Origin: a virus
Virus record (IMG/VR): IMGVR_UViG_3300036945_000462
Location: 1-27,567 of that record
Strand: one strand, 5' to 3'
DNA length: 27,567 nucleotides
The first letter of the stretch is position 1. Every line of letters begins with the position of its first letter. The position numbers were made by a program, and so were the translations under genes. Positions 23,091 to 27,567 of the stretch are shown one piece after another. The notes under the pieces are model-generated. The model searched no databases. It was not told the origin of the DNA and was given only the letters and a program-made list of their open reading frames with translations.

Positions 23091-24088
23091 TTCACACTCC
23101 TGACTGTTCCAAACTCCAAAGCCCCAGCGGCCTTGGATAGGTGTTGCGGGGAAAACCTGGCATAGACAGACGCCGTGATCTGCACATTGCTATGCCCGAG
23201 ATACTGGCTGATTTCATCCATCGGCACCCCGGCCTCGGCCATATGCACGGCGGCGGAATGGCGCAGCGTATGCAGCGTCACCCCGCGCAATCCCGCATTG
23301 CCCACAGCCGTCATAAAGCCCCGCCTGATGCTCTTGACCGGGCCGCTTGCCCATTCCACCACCCAAGGCGACAAGGCCGCTTGGCGGGCCTGTAGCAGCG
23401 CGGCGCGGAGGGTATTGTTGATCGGCACAATCGCCCGACCTTTGCGCGGGCCGATCTGGTCACGGCGCAGGTTCACTTGGCCGCGTTCAAGGTCCACCCT
23501 GTCCCATGTCAGATCGAGGACGGCAGACACCCGGCCCGCCGTGGTCAGCATCAAGAGAATCGCCAGCCGGATATGCGGTTCGCAATCGGCGGCAAGCAAG
23601 ACGGCGACTTCATCCCGTGTCAGATATCGGTCTTTCGGCGCGGGCTTCGAAGGGCGTTCGATATGCGGCGCACGGTCGATCAGGCGGGCCTTGGCAGCCC
23701 ATGACAGGCAGGTGCGCAGGTGGCCTAGTTCCGTCCAGACTGACCCCGGCTTGATGCCAAGTTTGGCGCGGTCCTTGGCATAGCCCCGGCAATGCGCCAC
23801 CGTGATCTGATCCGGGCGTAGCGCGCCGAATACCGCGCAGATCGGCTTGCCACTTGAACGCATGTTCTTCTCAACCGGACGGCCTTTGCGGTCCATCAGA
23901 TAGGCTTCCCAGAGCGATGACACGCTTTGCCCTTGCGCGGATACCGTTTCGCGCCGGATGATGTCTATGGCCTCTCTCTCGGCTTCCTTGGCCGTGAGTG
24001 CATCAAGACGATAGCGCCGCCGCTTGCCGTCATCTGTCCATGTGACGACAAAGCGCCCGTTGAGCCTGCCGATCCGATATTCTGACAT
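23087..24088 (-). CDS. int: Tyrosine-family site-specific integrase
   Basis: This 333-residue recombinase would integrate the phage at the tRNA-Val site and, with Xis, excise it. Catalytic residues of the family are present: Arg186 (TTAGRVSAV), Lys216 (PRKGRAI), His273 and Arg276 (TLHTLRH), His299 (LGHSN) and the nucleophile Tyr309 (SVYARF). The N-terminal about 50 residues form a small strand-rich arm-binding domain, and residues 55-140 the core-binding helices. GGAGGA (24095-24100) stands six bases before ATG 24088, which I prefer to the longer frame starting at 24199. The Xis-like gene overlaps the first 41 codons in another frame. Confidence 0.94.
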   Translation of the reverse strand: MSEYRIGRLNGRFVVTWTDDGKRRRYRLDALTAKEAEREAIDIIRRETVSAQGQSVSSLWEAYLMDRKGRPVEKNMRSSGKPICAVFGALRPDQITVAHCRGYAKDRAKLGIKPGSVWTELGHLRTCLSWAAKARLIDRAPHIERPSKPAPKDRYLTRDEVAVLLAADCEPHIRLAILLMLTTAGRVSAVLDLTWDRVDLERGQVNLRRDQIGPRKGRAIVPINNTLRAALLQARQAALSPWVVEWASGPVKSIRRGFMTAVGNAGLRGVTLHTLRHSAAVHMAEAGVPMDEISQYLGHSNVQITASVYARFSPQHLSKAAGALEFGTVRSVK

Positions 24089-24270
24089 TCGTATTCCTCC
24101 ACCGCGTCCAGCGTGATCCGAAACATGCGACCAACGCGGAAATGACGCAACCGCCCTTGTATGCAGAGTTGGCGCACTGTTTCCGATGACACCAGCCATC
24201 GGTCCGCCAAGGTTTCCAGGGTGAACGGGTCAGCCGCCCGTTGAATGCGCTGTAGGTCGGGGGCGCTCAT
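23965..24270 (-). CDS. xis: Excisionase-like helix-turn-helix protein
   Basis: This 101-residue protein is upstream of int in the same operon. Residues 15-62 (FTLETLADRWLVSSETVRQLCIQGRLRHFRVGRMFRITLDAVEEYE) match in layout the MerR-like winged helix of phage excisionases: a helix-turn-helix followed by a GR-F-VG--FRI wing. It would bind attP and direct excision. Ribosome site GGAGG precedes ATG 24270, and the start is coupled to the Lar-like stop (ATGA). The last about 40 residues (Ser/Gly-rich, basic end) overlap int by 124 bases and look unstructured. Confidence 0.78.
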   Translation of the reverse strand: MSAPDLQRIQRAADPFTLETLADRWLVSSETVRQLCIQGRLRHFRVGRMFRITLDAVEEYECQNIGSAGSTGALSSHGQMTASGGAIVLMHSRPRKPRERP

Positions 24271-24884
24271 GGCTTGGCCTCCGTGAACGGGGCGAGGGCG
24301 GCGCGGTAGTTGTCTAGGGCTGCGGATGTATCGGCAAGGAAGTCGTCAAATTCCGCATCCATTATGCGCCTATCATTGACAACATCGTCGGCAGCTTTTG
24401 CCAACCCATCCCCCGCCGTTACCACCGCCTCAAACTGGGCAATGCGGGCAGTCAGGCGCAGGACTTCGGCGGTGTCGCGGCGGTTCCATGCGGCAACCAA
24501 CTGATCGGGGTTCTGGTCCGCCATGCGAATATGGCTTGGACATTGTGTTGCCGGGGCATCGCACTCGATCACATATTCAGGGTTCATAACAATCCACCCG
24601 TTTATGTAGTCATCGCATGACATTCTGACTTCACCACCGCAAAACGGACACGGCAGCAGCTTTTCAATTTGCGCGTTGTCCATCATTCCCCCCCCTGCGA
24701 CTTGACCAGATTGCACATGGATCATCGTCCCGCTCATGTCCGAGACTTTCAGGGCCTTTGCGATTTCCGCAATGGCATTTGCATTTGCCTCGGCGGCCTT
24801 GGCGAGGGCAACCATAGCTTTGGTCGCGCCCTTGCTGACTTTGGGGCCGTGCATCGCGTTTCCGGTAATGGTCAGGTTTTTCAT
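24267..24884 (-). CDS. Lar-like restriction alleviation protein with an N-terminal extension
   Basis: From ATG 24884 (AAGAGG six bases upstream) the protein has 205 residues. The middle carries the Lar signature: LLPCPFCGGEVRM, then acidic CD with a cysteine pair further on and AAWNRRD (about residues 75-140). Lar of Rac relieves EcoKI-type restriction; this zinc-ribbon family is frequent in phage early regions, often with unproven function. The N-terminal about 65 residues (ATKAMVALAKAAEANANAIAEIAKAL) form a separate helical part, joined through a run of eight Gs (24688-24695). The C-terminal helix has no named family. An earlier in-frame ATG at 24908 overlaps the previous stop. Confidence 0.72.
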   Translation of the reverse strand: MKNLTITGNAMHGPKVSKGATKAMVALAKAAEANANAIAEIAKALKVSDMSGTMIHVQSGQVAGGGMMDNAQIEKLLPCPFCGGEVRMSCDDYINGWIVMNPEYVIECDAPATQCPSHIRMADQNPDQLVAAWNRRDTAEVLRLTARIAQFEAVVTAGDGLAKAADDVVNDRRIMDAEFDDFLADTSAALDNYRAALAPFTEAKP

Positions 24885-24904
24885 GTTTATCCTCTTTGTG
24901 TCTG

Positions 24905-25108
24905 TCATTTCGCGGCGTCCAGCTCGGCAAGGACGGCGCGGCCAAGGTCGGTGAGCTTTGGGTCGGGGAATTTGCCAAGTAGGCAGACGCTGTGACGATG
25001 CTCAAATATCTCCGCAGACCTATAGGACTGCCAACTGCATCCACTCGGATCACGCAGCGCCCGCACCTGCGCCGGGGTCAGCTTCTTGGCGATTTCAGCG
25101 GGGGTCAT
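24905..25108 (-). CDS. Small early protein, unknown
   Basis: The 67-residue protein starts at ATG 25108, six bases after GGAGAG. It reads MTPAEIAKKLTPAQVRALRD, followed by a short CSWQSYRSAEIFEHRH part and KLTDLGRAVLAELDAAK. The AEIAKKLTPAQ-RAL and LTDLGRAVL segments look like winged-helix elements of a MarR-type small DNA-binding protein and are common in small phage proteins. No function can be given. A longer frame to 25342 would be open but lies over the 25212-25895 gene and is not supported by a ribosome site. Confidence 0.75.
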   Translation of the reverse strand: MTPAEIAKKLTPAQVRALRDPSGCSWQSYRSAEIFEHRHSVCLLGKFPDPKLTDLGRAVLAELDAAK

Positions 25109-25162
25109 GCTGCACTCTCCATTGCAGAGCCGCCCCATTGGGTGGCGATCAGTTGTTCCATG
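25106..25162 (-). CDS. Possible 18-residue leader peptide
   Basis: A short frame, MEQLIATQWGGSAMESAA, has AGAGG seven bases before its ATG and ends in ATGA overlap with the next gene. It could be a tiny gene or a leader coupling translation; too short to judge by composition. Confidence 0.3.
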
Positions 25163-25211
25163 TTTCGACCTCTGCAATCCTCTCGCCTGCCGGAACAGAC
25201 CGACAGGTAGT

Positions 25212-25895
25212 TCATTCCACCGCCGCCTGATCTGCCGCGCGCTTGGCCTCGGCTTCTGCGGCTGCGAGTTGGTCGGGGGTGGGGTCTGTGATCGGCGGCA
25301 GGCCAAACGGATCGTCGGCAATGGCCGCGTCTGCGTCCGCAATGATCTTCTTCAGTTCATCGGTAACGGTCAGGCCAGCAGCGCGCCCGGCCTTGCCATC
25401 GGGCGAATTCCACCATTGCACAAAGGCTTCCTTGCCGCGACGGGCTGCAACCTTGGCAAGGGCGGGGTAGTCGGTGGGCGGGGCGACCGGGTCGGGCGCT
25501 TTAGCCGCCACCAGCTTCTTGATCGTGACAGGGCGGCGAACCTGTTTCGATTCCGCCGTGATGGTGCGCATGTCGTTCTCGATATGGCTCAACGCCCGAA
25601 TGCGAATGCCGCCAACCTCAAGCCCGCCCCACTTCACTTTGGGGTCGAGGTAAAGCTGCACAGACCGGCCCGGATAGACGGACGTGTCATCGCCCCATGC
25701 CTCCATCAAAATGCGGCCGGTCGTCTTGCACGTGCGCCAGACCTTGGCGCTGCCCTGAAAGCTGATCGATACGGGCTGTTCAGTTCCAGGCATGATCTTG
25801 ACGCCCGTGATGGTGATGGTCATGTCACCGGCTATCAGGTCCAGTGCGTTGATCTGGTCGCTCTTGGGGGCCAGTGCGGCTGCGAAATCGTTCAT
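25212..25895 (-). CDS. Nuclease-partner phage protein, possible ssDNA-binding
   Basis: This 227-residue protein lies directly after the YqaJ-like nuclease and overlaps it (TGATG). The core (residues about 20-120) is strand-rich: LIAGDMTITITGVKI, PGTEQPVSISF, then GRILMEAWGDD, YPGRSVQLYLDPKVKWGG and VGGIRIRALSHI. I recall this pattern from proteins next to phage exonucleases; function unknown, an OB-fold single-strand DNA-binding or recombination-partner role is plausible. Residues 150-227 form a disordered-looking Pro/Ala-rich tail with a short QWWNSPDGKAG part. The tail may be an interaction region. Confidence 0.78.
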   Translation of the reverse strand: MNDFAAALAPKSDQINALDLIAGDMTITITGVKIMPGTEQPVSISFQGSAKVWRTCKTTGRILMEAWGDDTSVYPGRSVQLYLDPKVKWGGLEVGGIRIRALSHIENDMRTITAESKQVRRPVTIKKLVAAKAPDPVAPPTDYPALAKVAARRGKEAFVQWWNSPDGKAGRAAGLTVTDELKKIIADADAAIADDPFGLPPITDPTPDQLAAAEAEAKRAADQAAVE

Positions 25896-26599
25896 CAGTA
25901 TAGCTCCTGAATTTGGCGGCGTTCGGTCGGGAAAAGGCGGGCATCGCTTGCCACGGCATCGCGGTAAGCATCGATCACGGCGGCAACCTTGGCCTCAAAT
26001 GCGGCGGCGGCTTCGAGGATGGCGGACTGGACAGCATCGTCGGGGTAGACGCGGATCACGACCATCGGCAGCCCGCCCGAATAGCTGATGAAGTCCAGCC
26101 ATGACCGTTCGCTGACCAGCAGCCCGGTCTGGCATTGCAGCATGTAATCAACTGGGATCGTGCCAGCGGCGACACACTCGGCGATGGTCTGGATCTGGAA
26201 CTTTTGCAGGCGGCTCTTGCACTCGATCAGGCCGTCATTGCCCACAAGCCCATCCGGCGAATATCCGATGGTGAAGCCCCACCGCGAATTGGTGATGAAG
26301 CCCATCGTGGTGACCGGCGCGCAGTTCTTTTCATAGATTAGACGCGCATCAACTTCGTCTGTCATGCCTCGCAGCATGTCGTCGCTGATGTAGGTGGGTT
26401 CGACATGGCCGGACAGCCTTTGCGCGGCCAGCTCGTAGACGTGCGCCCGTGTGGCATCGTTCGCCGCGACCTTGAGCGTCGGCGTGAGGATCTTTTTCAT
26501 CTCGCTGGCAGTCAGCAGGCCAGACCGGGCGGCAAGCCACGATTCAGACCCCTGATCAAGGTCAGCATGGTAGCGGATTTGGGGCGCTGCGCCGTCCAT
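25895..26599 (-). CDS. Lambda-exonuclease/YqaJ-like recombination nuclease
   Basis: This 234-residue protein would resect linear DNA for single-strand annealing recombination. Features of the family are the early QGSESWLAARSGLLTASE (WL-AR-G--TAS, residues 17-33), the catalytic YSPDGLVG (Asp116), LIECKSR (Glu126, Lys128) and YMLQCQTGLLV (Gln155, Gln157). The chosen ATG at 26599 overlaps the preceding stop as TGATG; an in-frame GTG at 26602 is possible. It is part of the same leftward operon as int. No annealing protein of the Bet type is visible in the window, though the gene at 25212-25895 may assist. Confidence 0.9.
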   Translation of the reverse strand: MDGAAPQIRYHADLDQGSESWLAARSGLLTASEMKKILTPTLKVAANDATRAHVYELAAQRLSGHVEPTYISDDMLRGMTDEVDARLIYEKNCAPVTTMGFITNSRWGFTIGYSPDGLVGNDGLIECKSRLQKFQIQTIAECVAAGTIPVDYMLQCQTGLLVSERSWLDFISYSGGLPMVVIRVYPDDAVQSAILEAAAAFEAKVAAVIDAYRDAVASDARLFPTERRQIQELY

Positions 26600-26877
26600 C
26601 ACATCACCACCGGCAAGGTCATGACGTAGATCACCATGACGATCACACCAACGGTCGCGGCGATCAGGGCCACGCTGGCAGCGATATCAATCGCGCGGTC
26701 CAAGCCGCTTTTCTGCGTGTCCTTGCGCTTCCAACCGATCGGATCAGTGTAGCCCAGCAGGTCACGCGCAGCCTTCTGCACTTCGGGGGGCGTTTTGGCA
26801 TCTGTCAGCGCGTTGCGGGCGGCGCGGTGGCCGGGGATCGGTGCGTTCGCCTCGGTGGTGTTCATGCGGTGGGTCAT
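26599..26877 (-). CDS. Small C-terminally anchored membrane protein
   Basis: The 92-residue protein has a soluble N-terminal part (about residues 1-55, with TDAKTPPEVQKAARDLLGYTDPIGWKRKDTQKSG) and one hydrophobic segment at the C-terminus (about 64-88). Start ATG 26877 lies next to GAGGTG and shares ATGA with the end of the pentapeptide-repeat gene. Small tail-anchored early proteins may act in superinfection exclusion or membrane association of replication, but nothing here shows which. No family recognised. Confidence 0.68.
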   Translation of the reverse strand: MTHRMNTTEANAPIPGHRAARNALTDAKTPPEVQKAARDLLGYTDPIGWKRKDTQKSGLDRAIDIAASVALIAATVGVIVMVIYVMTLPVVM

Positions 26878-27567
26878 GGCATCACCTCAATCGTCGGTTT
26901 TGCAGGGCACAGTTCAATCGTGGCGAAGATCCACGCCTTGTATTTTGACCACCAAGCTAAGGCTTTTGCCCCGTCCATTGCGCGGATATGAGCGTCTGAA
27001 AATGCCGCCCAATCGGCCAGGGGATGCCGCTGGCATCCGATCTGCATCACTTCGGCGGTGTAGGTGATCGGGTAGGTGTCAATCTGGATGCACTTGACCC
27101 AGTCATTGATGCCGCTGGCACCGTCAAGGCTGGCACCGACAATGCTGGCACGGTCAAGGCTGGCACCGACAAGGCTGGCACGGTCAAGGCTGGCACGGTC
27201 AATGCTGGCACCGACAAGGCTGGCACCGACAAGGCTGGCACGGTCAAGGCTGGCACCGTCAAGGCTGGCACGGTCAAGGCTGGCACCGACAAGGCTGGCA
27301 CGGTCAAGGCTGGCACCGACAAGGCTGGCACGGTCAAGGCTGGCACGGTCAATGCTGGCACCGACAAGGCTGGCACCGACAAGGCTGGCACGGTCAAGGC
27401 TGGCACCGACAAGGCTGGCACGGTCAAGGCTGGCACCGACAAGGCTGGCACGGACAAGGCTGGCACGGTCAATGCTGGCACCGACAAGGCTGGCACCGAC
27501 AAGGCTGGCACGGTCAAGGCTGGCACCGTCAAGGCTGGCACGGTCAAGGCTGGCACGGTCAAGGCTG
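26874..27567 (-). CDS. Pentapeptide-repeat protein, 5' end outside the window
   Basis: The reading frame is open from the right edge to the TGA at 26874-26876, so the start is missing. It reads 30 or so pentapeptides of the A-S-(L/I)-(D/V)-(R/G) type, the A(D/N)LXX class that folds as a right-handed square beta-helix (four pentapeptides per turn). A non-repeat C-terminus of about 80 residues follows: CIQIDTYPITYTAEVMQIGCQRHP, ADWAAF and KALAWWSKYK, a tail I recall from phage pentapeptide proteins. Its function is unknown. Known pentapeptide proteins such as MfpA and Qnr bind gyrase by mimicking DNA; whether this one does is unproven. Other frames through the repeat are open only because the units lack stops. 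The stop overlaps the next gene as ATGA. Confidence 0.82.
   Translation of the reverse strand, partial: SLDRASLDRASLDGASLDRASLVGASLVGASIDRASLVRASLVGASLDRASLVGASLDRASLVGASLVGASIDRASLDRASLVGASLDRASLVGASLDRASLDGASLDRASLVGASLVGASIDRASLDRASLVGASLDRASIVGASLDGASGINDWVKCIQIDTYPITYTAEVMQIGCQRHPLADWAAFSDAHIRAMDGAKALAWWSKYKAWIFATIELCPAKPTIEVMP
27115..27567 (-). repeat. 15-base tandem array, about 30 copies
   Basis: From about 27115 to the window edge the 15-base unit GGCACCGACAAGGCT (plus strand) repeats without a break and with only a few variants: two base pairs (D/V, R/G codons) and one (L/I) change. Four units make 60 bases and one predicted coil of the beta-helix. The order cggtcaatg-ccgacaagg-ccgacaagg-cggtcaagg recurs at 27196, 27346 and 27466, which points to larger-unit copying. 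Confidence 0.95.

Noticed and set aside
24089-24199. N-terminal extension of the integrase
   Set aside because: The extra 37 residues lie over the Xis gene, and a strong ribosome site (24095-24100) supports ATG 24088.
25109-25342. N-terminal extension of the 24905-25108 gene
   Set aside because: The extension overlaps the nuclease-partner gene, is Arg/Pro/Gln-rich, and has no ribosome site; GGAGAG precedes ATG 25108.
27047-27562. Val-Pro-Ala-Leu repeat protein on the minus strand
   Set aside because: It is the neighbouring frame of the 15-base repeat. Only the A-S-L-x-x frame continues into a sensible C-terminal domain and ends in ATGA overlap with the next gene.
27115-27567. CRISPR array
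   Set aside because: Units are 15 bases with no spacers and encode regular pentapeptides.

Overview
The window looks like the late half plus the integration/early end of a temperate tailed phage with an HK97-type capsid and a long, non-contractile (siphovirus-like) tail. It could be a free phage genome or a prophage-derived contig. The high-GC codon use, the gene families and a tRNA-Val attachment-site fragment suggest an alphaproteobacterial host, most likely of the Rhodobacteraceae; this is inference from style, not a database match. No host housekeeping gene is visible.

Positions 38-21837 (+ strand) form one long late gene train. Most genes overlap by ATGA, GTGA or TGATG, which implies translational coupling. 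The order is classical: terminase small and large subunits, portal, S78-like prohead protease, major capsid protein, a small head gene, head-tail connector/adaptor genes, gp10-like protein, tail terminator, tail tube, a two-frame tail assembly chaperone pair with an A-AAA-AAG slippery site, tape measure, distal tail proteins, a four-cysteine hub protein and a beta-helix tail spike. A lysis/accessory block follows (16407-19129): TM plus coiled-coil protein, GH24 lysozyme, secreted protein, metallophosphoesterase, holin-like protein and lipoprotein. After it come more receptor-side genes: a second tail fibre, a small protein built of 9-residue repeats and an Ig-like protein. The train ends at a tRNA-like hairpin RNA and a strong intrinsic terminator (21919-22027).

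Positions 22007-22471 (- strand) hold one unrecognised gene, with a possible promoter about 175 bases upstream. The following 325-base non-coding stretch carries a tRNA-Val 3' half (attP core candidate) flanked by inverted 15-base repeats that could be integrase or Xis arm sites.

Positions 22797-27567 (- strand) form a leftward early operon. In transcription order it contains a pentapeptide-repeat protein (cut by the window edge), a small membrane protein, a lambda-exonuclease/YqaJ-like nuclease, its usual unknown partner, one or two tiny genes, a Lar-like zinc-ribbon protein, a Xis-like HTH protein, the tyrosine integrase and a small unknown gene. The excisionase and integrase genes overlap by 124 bases.

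The points most worth a second look are the frameshift pair in the tail chaperone genes, the nearly uniform pentapeptide tandem array at the right edge, the tRNA-like RNA next to the terminator, the attP architecture and the 9-residue-repeat protein. No defence or other wholly new multi-gene system is evident.
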